This document shows positions 51,844 to 61,588 of a DNA stretch of 64,000 nt, in pieces. This DNA is from JAFGPS01 sp964570855. GTDB lineage: Bacteria > Planctomycetota > Phycisphaerae > Sedimentisphaerales > Anaerobacaceae. Position 1 is the first letter of the stretch. Every line of letters begins with the position of its first letter. The notes under the pieces are model-generated. The model saw only the letters and a program-made list of their open reading frames with translations. It was not told the DNA's origin and made no database searches. The position numbers and the translations under genes are program-made. The DNA lies in contig CAZMZR010000003.1 of NCBI GenBank assembly GCA_964570855.1, positions 7,976 to 71,975 on the forward strand, in the 5' to 3' direction.

Positions 51844-52656
51844 TCACCCATCTATCCGAGGTGCACAAAATCCTAATAAACACGAGTTCTGAATTGATGA
51901 AGCATACTTTGAAATCGATCTCTGTTGTAAGTTAAAATATTTGACCATTTGACTGAGCCAAATCGGGTAGTGTTCGGTAAATTTTATTTCCAATATAACT
52001 CCACCAGTCGTAAAGGGATTTCTCTGCCAGCCCCGGCCGTCAAATCTGACCTGTGGCAAATCAGTGACACTATAAGCAAGCTCATAGTCAAATGTTATTC
52101 TCACTCTATTGTGAGAAGTATCCTCGTAAGCACGTCGTAAGTAACGAATAAGAACAACTGGCCTGGCTCTAATACTGTTCATATATAACTGGAACTGACC
52201 GATTGTCTCGGTGTCGGCAGTATAATTCTGCGGTGGCAGGGGCAGCCCTGAAAGCAATGTCGGTACATCACTTTCCATAACACGTGCCCGACTTTTAATA
52301 ATAATGGTATTCATACGGCGTTTAATTTCAAGATAGCGAGGGTATTCCGGTTCGTCGGTATAGCCGCGAATCCGTAATTTAAAGCGGTTCTTATGACCTC
52401 GCAGGCTTTCTTTACAAAGCCGTAATTCGTTTGAATCCAAATAAAGACTCACTATTGGATAAGCACCGCTTCGCTGCAGTTTACTATACCGGTCCATTTG
52501 TATGTAAGGTTTAATAAACTGGATTATCGCCTCAGTTTCTGATTCGCGAATATGATATTTCATCTCATGACGGCACCTGAGGGTCTGATCTGGCAGCTCG
52601 ACTAATTTCCGAGAAATTCCGGAATCACTCCTGAGATGATTGCTTTTTTCATGCAT
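51844..52656 (-). CDS. VTC-domain polyphosphate polymerase-like protein
   Basis: The 270-residue protein is a single VTC domain, the tunnel-fold catalytic domain that in yeast Vtc4 makes polyphosphate from ATP. Matching basic and acidic tunnel residues appear in order: RCRHEMKYHIRE (E31, K33), AYPIVSLYLDS, KNRFKLRIRGY (R91-R97), PRYLEIKRRMN (E110, K112), VLIRYLRRAYE and VILEIKFTEHYP (E223, K225). The start ATG at 52656 lacks a ribosome-binding site; Met32 (MKYHIRE) would cut the motif, so the long form is kept. It heads a four-gene operon ending in HlyD and TolC genes. Polyphosphate as product is inferred from the family. Confidence 0.88.
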   Translation of the reverse strand: MHEKSNHLRSDSGISRKLVELPDQTLRCRHEMKYHIRESETEAIIQFIKPYIQMDRYSKLQRSGAYPIVSLYLDSNELRLCKESLRGHKNRFKLRIRGYTDEPEYPRYLEIKRRMNTIIIKSRARVMESDVPTLLSGLPLPPQNYTADTETIGQFQLYMNSIRARPVVLIRYLRRAYEDTSHNRVRITFDYELAYSVTDLPQVRFDGRGWQRNPFTTGGVILEIKFTEHYPIWLSQMVKYFNLQQRSISKYASSIQNSCLLGFCAPRIDG

Positions 52657-53096
52657 GAAAAATTATTCTACTGACTCACTCTAAAAATAAAAAATCCCCG
52701 GTCATAATATCAAATAGTATCCCTGGTACTGTAAATAATTCACCCTGCCTATATTGTTAACTTATACCCTAAGCAACTAAATACTGAAGGCATACCCCAT
52801 CCAATAGAAGTTGAAAACTGGAGCTATCGTTCATCCAATTTACTTCTTTTACGATCAGGCCCAATAAACAATCCTTTATAATTACCTATTTTAGCACTAT
52901 TTTAACATATTCACAACAGATAAGTCAATACTATTTCAGTTCTTGTAATGCGTTTTTAGTCCGTATTTAACGCTTTTTTACTTGACCAGACAGAATGGTT
53001 TCGATTAGATTACTGGGTTCTTTTAAGAAAATATGAATATTACACTAAAAGCGGTTTTTTATTTATTTATGGTCAACAATATCCGGATACGCCTTT
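52657..53096. other. Divergent control region of export operon and hom
   Basis: A 440-bp AT-rich region between divergent genes. On the plus side TTGACC (52982-52987) with TAGATT 18 nt later (53006-53011) may be the hom promoter. I cannot pick the minus-strand promoter with confidence. No coding frame seen. Confidence 0.4.
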
Positions 53097-54419
53097 ATGG
53101 ATGAAAGAATTGTAAAAATCGGGCTTGTCGGTTTTGGAACTATCGGCAGCGGTGTTGCCAAGCTGATAAGCAAAGATGCAGATTCGATAGCCGCCAGAAC
53201 CGGCTTTCGGCTGGAATTGGCCTGTGTTGTTGACATTGACACAACATTGGAACGTCCTATAAAACTGCCGGAAGGCATACTTACAAACGATTTGAATGAA
53301 TTGCTCGATGATAACACTATTGAAATAGGCGTGGAAACGATAGGTGGAACAAATGTAGCAAAACAGGTTCAAATAAAAATGTTGGAGGCCGGAAAAGACG
53401 TAGTTACGGCCAATAAAGCCTTATTGGCTGAAAATGGCAATGAACTTTACAGAATTGCCCGACAAAACGGGAGATGCATAGCCTTTGAAGCGAGTTGTGC
53501 AGGTGGAATACCGATTATCTCGGCAATACGGACCGGATTGACTGCAAATAATATATCTGCAATGTATGGAATCGTCAACGGGACATGCAATTATATTCTC
53601 TCGAATATGACTTCAAAAAACGAAAGATTCGACCAGGCATTAATTCAGGCACAGGAAAAAGGTTATGCCGAACCGGATCCAACACTGGATATTACCGGTA
53701 TCGACAGCGCGCATAAACTCACTATCCTCGCTTCCATTGCATTTGGTTACGAAATTATGCTCGAAGACATTTTCGTCGAGGGCATCGAGAAAATCTCCAA
53801 GGATGATGTCCGTTACGGTGTTGAAATGGGCTATTGTCTTAAATTACTGGCGATCGGCCAAAAAGATGAACAAAACAGAGTCTCGCTTCGGGTGCATCCT
53901 TCATTTATCGCCATAGACAATCCACTTTCCAGGGTCGAAGGCCCATTCAATGCCATAAGCATATTCGGCAGTTCTGTCGGACAGGTCATGTTCTACGGTC
54001 GAGGAGCAGGAATGATGCCGACTGCAAGTGCAATTGTAGCGGATATCATCGATGTCGCTCTTGGAAATTCCGCCACTACTTTTAGCCATTTGAATCTGCA
54101 ATCAAGAAGCGAAGAAACATTATTAATAGATAAAATCGACAATCTCGTGAGCAGGTTTTACATTCGAATAATGTGCAAGGACCAGCCGGGCGTTATAGCT
54201 CAATGGAGCAAAATCCTGGCAGAGCACAAGATAAGTATATCCGGTGCATTACAGCATGAAGGCATTGGTCCCGATAACACCGTCCCGGTAGTAATCATTA
54301 CCCACCCAACCCTGCAGAAGAACGTTACCGCCGCACTGGACGATTTGGAGAAACTCGCCGACATCGGCGGAAAACCGGTCTGTATAAGAATTGTGGATAT
54401 TCCAGAGGATAAGGATTAG
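53097..54419 (+). CDS. hom: Homoserine dehydrogenase
   Basis: Hom reduces aspartate semialdehyde to homoserine, the branch to threonine and methionine. The NAD-binding start is KIGLVGFGTIGSGVAKLI. The catalytic region contains GIVNGTCNYILSNM and DPTLDITGIDSAHKL, and the C-terminal ACT domain (about 350-440, RIMCKDQPGVIAQWSKILA) allows threonine feedback. Length (440) is standard. The ATG has no strong ribosome-binding site. Its stop codon TAG overlaps the GTG start of the next gene by one base, so the two are translationally coupled. Confidence 0.95.
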   Translation: MDERIVKIGLVGFGTIGSGVAKLISKDADSIAARTGFRLELACVVDIDTTLERPIKLPEGILTNDLNELLDDNTIEIGVETIGGTNVAKQVQIKMLEAGKDVVTANKALLAENGNELYRIARQNGRCIAFEASCAGGIPIISAIRTGLTANNISAMYGIVNGTCNYILSNMTSKNERFDQALIQAQEKGYAEPDPTLDITGIDSAHKLTILASIAFGYEIMLEDIFVEGIEKISKDDVRYGVEMGYCLKLLAIGQKDEQNRVSLRVHPSFIAIDNPLSRVEGPFNAISIFGSSVGQVMFYGRGAGMMPTASAIVADIIDVALGNSATTFSHLNLQSRSEETLLIDKIDNLVSRFYIRIMCKDQPGVIAQWSKILAEHKISISGALQHEGIGPDNTVPVVIITHPTLQKNVTAALDDLEKLADIGGKPVCIRIVDIPEDKD

Positions 54420-55606
54420 TGACTAAATACGTTATTATAATACCTGACGGTGCAGCAGATAATCCGCTTGAGCAATTCGACGGAAAGACAGCCTTTGAAG
54501 CCGCAGAAATACCCAATATCGACAAAATAAGTTCAATGGGCAGACAAGGTCTTGTCCGAACAATTCCTGAAGGCATGGAAGCGGGCAGCGACGTCGCTCA
54601 AATGAGCTTGTTGGGCTACGATCCCCGTCGATATTATACTGGTCGGGCACCGATCGAAGCAGCCGCCCGAAATATCAAGCTATCACTTGGTGACTGGGTT
54701 TTTAGGTGCAATCTGGTAACTATAGCCGACGGCAAAATGGCTGACCATAGCGCAGGACATATCTCAACTGCAGAGGGCAGCAAACTAATAAACGAAATGG
54801 ACAGTCAGCTTGGTAACGAGCAAATGCGATTTCATACCGGAGTTAGCTATCGGCACTTATTAGTTTTCAAAAAGACCGATTTTGATGTGAAGACATACCC
54901 GCCACACGACCATATAGGCACAGCAATAGAGAGGATATTACCTCGCGGCAAAGGCTCTGATCTGCTCATTGATCTAATGGCCCGTTCACAGCAACTCTTC
55001 GCCAATCATGATATTAACAGAGTCAGAAAAGATCTGGGAGAAAATCAGGTTAGCTCTATCTGGCTTTGGGGGCATGGCAAACAGGCTCAGTTAGAAAGTT
55101 TTCGTAAACGTTTCGGGATCAAAGGCGCCGCAATTACCGGGGTCGATCTTGCAAAAGGCCTGGCAATACTTATTGGCTTCGACCTGATCAACGTTCCAGG
55201 CGCCACTGGTTATATCGATACAGATTATCAGGGCAAAGGGAAAGCCGCAATAAAAGCGATTGAACAATATGATATCGTCTTCGTCCATATTGAAGCGCCT
55301 GATGAAGCTTCCCACAACGGCAATGCTGAAATGAAGAAAAAAGCTATAGAACAAATCGATAAACATATTGTCGGCCCTGTGCTCGAAGCACTTCAAAAAT
55401 ACCAGAGCTGGCGAATACTGGTAATGCCTGATCACCCTACACCCGTTAATAATTGTGCTCACTCGGCAGAGCCGGTACCATTTGCGATGGCAGGTGATAA
55501 TATAAGCGGAATTCTAAATACTACTTTCAGTGAGACCAACGCCGCAAAATCAGGATTCAAGATAGAAAATGGTTTTGAGTTAATGGAGTATTTCCTGAAA
55601 AGCTAA
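54419..55606 (+). CDS. ApgM-like phosphomutase-fold protein, probable homoserine kinase
   Basis: The 395-residue protein belongs to the archaeal-type cofactor-independent phosphoglycerate mutase family (alkaline phosphatase fold): IIPDGAADNPLEQFDGKTAF with metal-binding Asp at the start, GSDVAQMSLLGYDPRRYYTG with the phosphate-accepting Ser, and VHIEAPDEASHNGNAEMK and VMPDHPTPVNNCAHSAEPVP near the end. A subfamily is annotated as a proposed homoserine kinase. Placement directly behind hom with a one-base overlap, before lysC, and the absence of thrB in the window support that role. A separate gpmI (24162-25736) already covers glycolysis. The start is GTG at 54419. Confidence 0.85.
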   Translation: MTKYVIIIPDGAADNPLEQFDGKTAFEAAEIPNIDKISSMGRQGLVRTIPEGMEAGSDVAQMSLLGYDPRRYYTGRAPIEAAARNIKLSLGDWVFRCNLVTIADGKMADHSAGHISTAEGSKLINEMDSQLGNEQMRFHTGVSYRHLLVFKKTDFDVKTYPPHDHIGTAIERILPRGKGSDLLIDLMARSQQLFANHDINRVRKDLGENQVSSIWLWGHGKQAQLESFRKRFGIKGAAITGVDLAKGLAILIGFDLINVPGATGYIDTDYQGKGKAAIKAIEQYDIVFVHIEAPDEASHNGNAEMKKKAIEQIDKHIVGPVLEALQKYQSWRILVMPDHPTPVNNCAHSAEPVPFAMAGDNISGILNTTFSETNAAKSGFKIENGFELMEYFLKS

Positions 55607-55674
55607 AAGCTTAAAAAATCAGGATTAATTTTTAAAAAAATTTTGACTATAAGAAGTGAAGAAACAAATCAACT

Positions 55675-56910
55675 ATGGCAATAATTGTTCAAAAATTCGG
55701 CGGTACTTCTGTTGCTGATGCCGAAAAGATCCGCCGGGCAGCACGGCGTGTAATTAAAACCGTTGAAAATGGCTATTCGGTCGTTGTCGTAGCCTCAGCC
55801 AGGGGTAAACAAACCGATCAGCTTGTCGCTGACGCTCTTGAAATTAATCCCAATCCACCCAAGCGAGAGATGGACCAGTTGCTCAGTACCGGCGAGCAAC
55901 AAACGGTCTCGCTTTTTGCAATGGCTATCGACGCTATGGGCCATAAAGCAATAAGCTTCACCGGCGGCCAAATCCGTATGATGACCGACAGCGTCCATAC
56001 CAAAGCACGGATACAGAGTATAGACGCCGAGCGAATTCACAACCAACTGGACCAGGGCAAAATCGTTATCGTCGCGGGTTTTCAGGGCATAGACGAATAT
56101 GAGAATATAACCACACTTGGCCGCGGCGGTTCAGATACCACCGCTGTTGCATTGGCCGCAGCACTTGGGGCGCAGGAATGTGAAATTTATACCGATGTCG
56201 ATGGAATTTACACCACTGACCCGAGAATATATAAAAAAGCCGTCAAAATGAAACAAATCAGTTATGATGAAATGCTGGAGATGGCAAGCCTTGGAGCCGG
56301 TGTTATGCATCCTCGTGCCGTCGAGTTCGGCAAGAAATATGATGTAAAAATTCACGTAAGAAGCAGCAGTAACGATAATGAGGGAACAATAATTACTCAT
56401 GAGGTGCCGCAAATGGAAGGTGTAGTAGTTTCAGGTGCAACAATACAAAAAGATATGGCCAAGATAAGCCTGGTAGGTGTAGATAATGTACCGGGCAATG
56501 CAGCGAAAATCTTTGCACATCTGGCGAAGCACAAAGTCGTTGTCAACGATATCATACAAACAGAAATCAGCCCCGAAAAGGCGAACCTGTCATTTATGAT
56601 CGTTATTTCGGATTTGGATGCCGCCAAAAAAGCGGTAGCAGAAATCAAAGACGAGGTCAACCTCCTTGAAACCTTCATTCGGGAAGATATTGCCGAGGTT
56701 TCAGTCGTTGGTGTAGGTATGCGAACTCATTACGGAGTAGCAGAGAAAATGTTCGGCGCCCTGGCCGAAGCCAAGGTCAATATTGATTCCATCACCACGA
56801 GCGAAATCCGCATCAGTTGTGCCGTGGATGAAGATCAGGCCGAAAAAGCACTCGAAGCTATCTGCAACGCCTTTGAGCTGGATCGACCTGCCAAACAACG
56901 CAGATCGTAA
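55675..56910 (+). CDS. lysC: Aspartate kinase
   Basis: Aspartate kinase starts the lysine/threonine/methionine pathway. Kinase motifs are IVQKFGGTSVADAEKI at the N-terminus, FTGGQIRMMTDS, and GRGGSDTTAVALAAALGAQE. Two ACT domains follow (about 265-411; ISLVGVDNVPGNAAKIFAHL and VSVVGVGMRTHYGVAEKM), which sense lysine or threonine. At 411 residues it is the single-function type. It follows the ApgM-like gene by 68 bp and probably shares its promoter. dapF, of the lysine branch, is at 3150. Confidence 0.95.
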   Translation: MAIIVQKFGGTSVADAEKIRRAARRVIKTVENGYSVVVVASARGKQTDQLVADALEINPNPPKREMDQLLSTGEQQTVSLFAMAIDAMGHKAISFTGGQIRMMTDSVHTKARIQSIDAERIHNQLDQGKIVIVAGFQGIDEYENITTLGRGGSDTTAVALAAALGAQECEIYTDVDGIYTTDPRIYKKAVKMKQISYDEMLEMASLGAGVMHPRAVEFGKKYDVKIHVRSSSNDNEGTIITHEVPQMEGVVVSGATIQKDMAKISLVGVDNVPGNAAKIFAHLAKHKVVVNDIIQTEISPEKANLSFMIVISDLDAAKKAVAEIKDEVNLLETFIREDIAEVSVVGVGMRTHYGVAEKMFGALAEAKVNIDSITTSEIRISCAVDEDQAEKALEAICNAFELDRPAKQRRS

Positions 56911-56937
56911 ATTCCTTGACTCTTTGTTTAATGAAAA

Positions 56938-57582
56938 ATGCCACCCAAGCAGACAAACAGCGTCTATGCAATGAGCGGGCGTAAACGCAATACCATACTA
57001 TTGCTATGCCTACCGGCATTAGTACTGTTGATTCTGCTCGATAATACCTATATCAAACATAAGTGGCGGTTTCAACCGCTCTCCAAAGAACAGGTCAAAA
57101 CAAACGATCTGGAAAAATACCACACCAAATCTTTCTCTGTTGTCAATATCATTGACGGTGATACGTTGGATATCGATATCCCGGACGGTCAAAGCGAATA
57201 TACGCGGATAAGATTGCTCGGTATCGATGCTCCGGAGAAAATTACCGCATCCGGCGGGATGTATTTCGCCGAAGAAGCTACTGCATTTATAAGACAATCA
57301 GCCCTCGGTAAAGCTGTTGGAATTTATCTGGACCAGGCAAACGAGACCAGGGGCAAATACGGCAGATTGCTTGCTTATATCAAACTGCCGGATGGAAGTT
57401 TTTTAAATGAAATTCTTCTGAGCGAGGGCTTTGCATACGCCGACCTGCGATTCGGCCATAGCTTGTATAACAAGTATAAACAAATAGAATCCCGTGCCCG
57501 CAGCACCAAAAAAGGTCTATGGCAAAATGTCACACCCGACCAAATGCCACAATGGTTACAACAGAAAAAAGATGCATTTTAG
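56938..57582 (+). CDS. Thermonuclease-family (SNase-like) exported nuclease
   Basis: The 214-residue product has one N-terminal hydrophobic segment (ILLLCLPALVLLILLDNT) and a staphylococcal-nuclease fold from about residue 60. The metal and catalytic positions appear as IIDGDTLDIDI, IRLLGIDAPEK and RGKYGRLLAYIKL. The hydrophobic segment suggests an anchored or secreted enzyme that degrades extracytoplasmic nucleic acid. The frame opens at ATG 56938; the Met at 56971 lies closer to the hydrophobic segment and may be the real start, as no ribosome-binding site favours either. It lies between lysC and gyrA, in the same orientation. Confidence 0.88.
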   Translation: MPPKQTNSVYAMSGRKRNTILLLCLPALVLLILLDNTYIKHKWRFQPLSKEQVKTNDLEKYHTKSFSVVNIIDGDTLDIDIPDGQSEYTRIRLLGIDAPEKITASGGMYFAEEATAFIRQSALGKAVGIYLDQANETRGKYGRLLAYIKLPDGSFLNEILLSEGFAYADLRFGHSLYNKYKQIESRARSTKKGLWQNVTPDQMPQWLQQKKDAF

Positions 57583-57719
57583 CGGTCCGCAAACAGCCCC
57601 CGATCGGATTTATACCGCTATAAAACATATCCAAAAATCGCCTTTGTTTTTGTCAATTTTTATGATAAACAGAGGTTAAAAAGTTTTCTGAATATTCTTT
57701 CCGCTTAATCGAGTATTTC

Positions 57720-57748
57720 TTGACTTTTTAGCCGGTTACAGGTAGTTT
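57720..57748 (+). promoter_or_regulatory. Candidate gyrA promoter
   Basis: TTGACT (57720-57725), a 17-nt spacer and TAGTTT (57743-57748). The -10 box is imperfect. It would give a leader of about 36 nt. Confidence 0.35.
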
Positions 57749-57790
57749 ATTCGAACAGGATAATCGGCTTTAAGGATATAAAAAAGGCTT

Positions 57791-60463
57791 ATGAAAGAGA
57801 TCACAAAACCACAGGAACAATTCGAGGATATGCGTATCCTCGACGAGCTAAAGAACTCATACTTAAACTATGCAATGAGCGTTATTGTTTCGCGTGCTCT
57901 GCCGGACGTTCGCGATGGTCTAAAGCCCTCGCAAAGGCGAATTCTTGTCGCAATGAACGATCTGAACCTCGGACCGCGAAGCAAGCACCGTAAATGTGCT
58001 AAAATCGTCGGTGACACGGGAGGTAACTATCATCCCCACGGCGACCAGGCTACCTACGGCACTCTTGTGCGATTGGGCCAGGTATGGAATATGCGTTATC
58101 CGCTGGTTGACCCGCAGGGCAACTTCGGTAGCATAGATTCGGACCCACCGGCGGCCATGAGATATACCGAAGCAAGAATGGCTGCGCCCGCCATGGAAAT
58201 GCTTGAAGACCTCAAGCACGAAACCGTAGATTTCGTGCCGAACTACGATGAGACTCGCACAGAACCGACGGTACTTCCATCTAAGTTTCCGAATCTGCTT
58301 GTTAACGGCTCGACAGGCATCGCCGTCGGGATGGCCACAAATATCCCACCTCATAATATTTCCGAAGTCTGTGACGCACTGCTGCTGGTGATAGATGACC
58401 CGAATTGCGGATTCAAGGATATCATCAAGTGTCTTCCCGGCCCGGACTTTCCGACGGGCGGAATTATCTGCGGCAGAAAAGGAATCATGGACGCTTATAC
58501 AACCGGCCGTGGCCATTTAACGGTCCGGGGAAAAATAAATGTCGAATCAAACAAAAAAGGCAGGGACAGAATCATAGTCACCGAAATTCCATATATGGTT
58601 GTCAAGACCACGATTGTCTCGAAGATCGCCGAATGCGTCCAAAATAACTCACTCCCGGAAATTTCCGACGTCAGAGATGAGTCCGACCGTCGCGGGCTGC
58701 GGATTGTTGTCGATTTGAAAAAAGACGCCGACGCAGAAATTGTGCTGAACAAACTCTATCGCTACACTCCGCTGCAAAGCACTTTTGCAATCGCCAATAT
58801 CGCCCTGGTGGACAACAGACCTGAAGTCATGAACATCAGAGAGATGCTCGATTGTTTCATTAATCATCGCAAAGATGTGATCCGCAGACGAAGTCGCTTC
58901 CTGCTCAAAAGATGCAGAAACCGGGCTCATATTCTCGAAGGTCTTATCCTGGCCGTTAGTGACATCGATGAAATCATCGAACTAATCAAGAAGTCACCTG
59001 ATACTCCCACAGCCAAGCTGAACCTTATGAAAAAGCCGCTGCATCTGGCTGAGCTTGCCATATTGAAAAAAATTCTGCCTAAGGCCTTCGTCAATGAAAA
59101 AAGCAAAGGCAAGCACTACCTCACCGGCCCTCAGGCCGATGCAATCCTCACAATGCAGCTACAAAGGCTCACCGGCCTGGAGATGGAAAAACTCGCCCGT
59201 GAGTACGCCAACCTGACCGAACAAATCGAGGGCTATCTTGCTATACTGGCCGATGAGAAAATCCTGCTGGACATCATTCGTGAAGACATCCACGAAATCA
59301 AAGAGAAATACGGTGATGCCAGACGGACAAAAATAGCAGCACAGGCAGAGGAATTTGACCTCGAAGACTTAATCGCCGAAGAGGAAGTTATCGTAACAGT
59401 CAGCCACAGCGGATACGTCAAGCGGATGCCGATTGATACATACCGCAGGCAAGCCAGAGGCGGCAGAGGAATCATCGGCTCGGATACCAAAGAAGGCGAC
59501 TTTATAAAGCATCTTTTTATCGCCTCTACGCATGATTACCTGCTTATCTTTACCAATCGCGGCAAGTGTTACTGGTTGAAGGTTTATGGAATACCGAGCA
59601 TGTCCAGGCAGAGCAAGGGTAGAAATATCGTAAATCTGCTGAATCTGGGCAACCAACAAGTAGCATCCATTATCAACGTTAGTAGTTTCGAAGATGAAAG
59701 TGATGACCAGACAAAACAGCAACAACTCGTTATGGCCACAAAAAACGGCATCGTCAAAAAGACAAGACTGTCCGCCTATGGCAATCCCAGATCGACCGGC
59801 GTTATCGCAATCAACCTCGACCCGAACGATGAATTGATTGGTGTTGCAATGACAACGGGCACCAACCATATTATACTCGGTACACGTGACGGCATGACGA
59901 TACGTTTTAACGAGAGCCAGGTTCGTTCGATGGGACGGGCCTCGCGTGGTGTCAGAGGAATTAACCTCAGGCAGGGTGACACTGTGGTCGGCATGGTGAT
60001 TGTCGAGGAAAAAGCCGCCCTGTTTACAATCTGCGAAAATGGATACGGCAAAAGAACGGGCCTTGAGAATTACCGTTCCCAGAGCAGGGGCGGAGTCGGC
60101 CTGAAAAACATAAAAACATCCGATAGAAACGGTAAAGTTGTTGCGCTCAAGGCGGTTCAGAGTACGGATGATTTAATGATGATAACCACTCACGGGATGA
60201 TTATTCGTACCGGACTCGACCAGATTCGCTCGATCGGCAGAAACACGCAGGGCGTCCGTCTGATTAACCTCAAACCGGGGGACAAGCTGGTGGCCGCTGA
60301 AAAAATCGTCTCCGAAGATGCGGATAATCCGAAGCCCAAGGCCAACAATAACCGTACACAGCGCAAAGAAAATTCGGAATCAAAAGCCAACGGCAGGAAT
60401 AACTCCAAAGCAAAAAATAAAACGCAGTCAAACTCTAAAAAAAATAAGAAACGCCCCAAATAA
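57791..60463 (+). CDS. gyrA: DNA gyrase subunit A
   Basis: GyrA carries the DNA cleavage-reunion activity of gyrase. The catalytic tyrosine is in MRYTEARMAAPA near residue 124 and the N-terminus has YAMSVIVSRALPDVRDGLKP. The GyrA box in the C-terminal wrapping domain reads QARGGRG, identifying gyrase rather than topoisomerase IV. Six pinwheel blades follow. The last 50 residues are Asn/Lys-rich and disordered. Length (890) is normal. gyrB is not in the window; the gyrase inhibitor gene yacG is at 31819. Confidence 0.97.
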   Translation: MKEITKPQEQFEDMRILDELKNSYLNYAMSVIVSRALPDVRDGLKPSQRRILVAMNDLNLGPRSKHRKCAKIVGDTGGNYHPHGDQATYGTLVRLGQVWNMRYPLVDPQGNFGSIDSDPPAAMRYTEARMAAPAMEMLEDLKHETVDFVPNYDETRTEPTVLPSKFPNLLVNGSTGIAVGMATNIPPHNISEVCDALLLVIDDPNCGFKDIIKCLPGPDFPTGGIICGRKGIMDAYTTGRGHLTVRGKINVESNKKGRDRIIVTEIPYMVVKTTIVSKIAECVQNNSLPEISDVRDESDRRGLRIVVDLKKDADAEIVLNKLYRYTPLQSTFAIANIALVDNRPEVMNIREMLDCFINHRKDVIRRRSRFLLKRCRNRAHILEGLILAVSDIDEIIELIKKSPDTPTAKLNLMKKPLHLAELAILKKILPKAFVNEKSKGKHYLTGPQADAILTMQLQRLTGLEMEKLAREYANLTEQIEGYLAILADEKILLDIIREDIHEIKEKYGDARRTKIAAQAEEFDLEDLIAEEEVIVTVSHSGYVKRMPIDTYRRQARGGRGIIGSDTKEGDFIKHLFIASTHDYLLIFTNRGKCYWLKVYGIPSMSRQSKGRNIVNLLNLGNQQVASIINVSSFEDESDDQTKQQQLVMATKNGIVKKTRLSAYGNPRSTGVIAINLDPNDELIGVAMTTGTNHIILGTRDGMTIRFNESQVRSMGRASRGVRGINLRQGDTVVGMVIVEEKAALFTICENGYGKRTGLENYRSQSRGGVGLKNIKTSDRNGKVVALKAVQSTDDLMMITTHGMIIRTGLDQIRSIGRNTQGVRLINLKPGDKLVAAEKIVSEDADNPKPKANNNRTQRKENSESKANGRNNSKAKNKTQSNSKKNKKRPK

Positions 60464-60584
60464 ATAATTTGATATCAGATACTCGATACCCTACACGGGA
60501 TATGGAGCAGGGGTTCCCATAGTGGACCTTACGGTAAATTCTCGATAAGTATCTGGTTACGAATATCCGGAATTGAGAATCGAG

Positions 60585-61541
60585 ATGGATAATTTTATTT
60601 ATGTAATCGCCGGCAAGGAAAAATCACTCGTCAACGCCCGATGCCGGGAGCTGCTCGACGAACTTTTGGAACCGTCACAAAGAGCAACCGGTCTTTTTTC
60701 CGCCGATCCCGCTTCAGTCCCCGCATGTGAGGTGCTCGATGAATTGCGGACAGTGCCGTTTCTGACCGATAAGCGAGTTGTAGTCGTTAAAGAAGCGGAC
60801 GATTTCATCTCGAAAAATCGTGAATGGCTCGAAAAATACTTCGACGCCCCCTGCCCCACAGGAAGGTTTATCCTGACCGTCAATAGCTGGAATGCCAACA
60901 CAAAGCTGGCGAAAAAACTCAAAAAGATCGGCAAGCTGATTAATGTCACGCAGCCCAAACGCTGGCAGCTCCCGCAACGCCTGATCGAATATGCAGGTCA
61001 AGCCCACGACAAAAGACTATCCAAGGACGCAGCGGAACTGGTTGTCGAATTAACCGGGGATGAACTGCCGCGACTGTACAATGAGATCGACAAGCTGGCG
61101 CTCTTGGCGGATTCCGAAAAGACGATCACCCAAAAGCATATAGAATCACTCATCGGCCATAATCGCCTTTTTAATGCATTCGCAGTGATTGATGCAATAA
61201 CAACCGGCCGAACTGCAGATGCGATAGAAAGGCTTAGAGAAATGTTCGCCGAGAACAAATCGGCGGAATATACCGTCGTCGGCGCTTTTGCATTCCATTT
61301 TCGCAGGATGTTTAATGCCAGGGCAATGCTCGAAAAAGGAATACTACCCGGCGAGATTATAAAACGATTGCGAATATGGGGTAATCAAGACAGCTTCTTT
61401 ACACAACTTCGTAAAATTTCCTTACAGCAAATCGGAAAATACCTTCAATTCCTGGCTCAAACAGACTTCGCCATAAAAACCGGCCGGGCAAAAGCTCAAA
61501 TAGAGATGGAACAATTCATCCTCAGACTTACCGTAGAATAA
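60585..61541 (+). CDS. holA: DNA polymerase III subunit delta
   Basis: HolA opens the beta sliding clamp for the replicase. The 318-residue product shows the family regions FIYVIAGKEKSLVNARCREL at the start, VLDELRTVPFLTDKRVVVVK, and AKKLKKIGKLINVTQPK, then a helical AAA+ lid with ELTGDELPRLYNEIDKLALL. The end reads KTGRAKAQIEMEQFILRLTV. I start at the ATG at 60585; the frame extends to a TTG at 60573 without better support. Its last 36 coding bases are nearly duplicated at 63818-63853. Confidence 0.92.
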   Translation: MDNFIYVIAGKEKSLVNARCRELLDELLEPSQRATGLFSADPASVPACEVLDELRTVPFLTDKRVVVVKEADDFISKNREWLEKYFDAPCPTGRFILTVNSWNANTKLAKKLKKIGKLINVTQPKRWQLPQRLIEYAGQAHDKRLSKDAAELVVELTGDELPRLYNEIDKLALLADSEKTITQKHIESLIGHNRLFNAFAVIDAITTGRTADAIERLREMFAENKSAEYTVVGAFAFHFRRMFNARAMLEKGILPGEIIKRLRIWGNQDSFFTQLRKISLQQIGKYLQFLAQTDFAIKTGRAKAQIEMEQFILRLTVE

Positions 61542-61588
61542 GAACGGTCAATAAAAAACATAAGAACTTGCTACAAACTCATTCAAGG

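Noticed and set aside
53006..53096. T-box or threonine attenuator before hom
   Set aside because: No Thr-rich leader peptide, T-box motif or terminator/antiterminator pair is visible.
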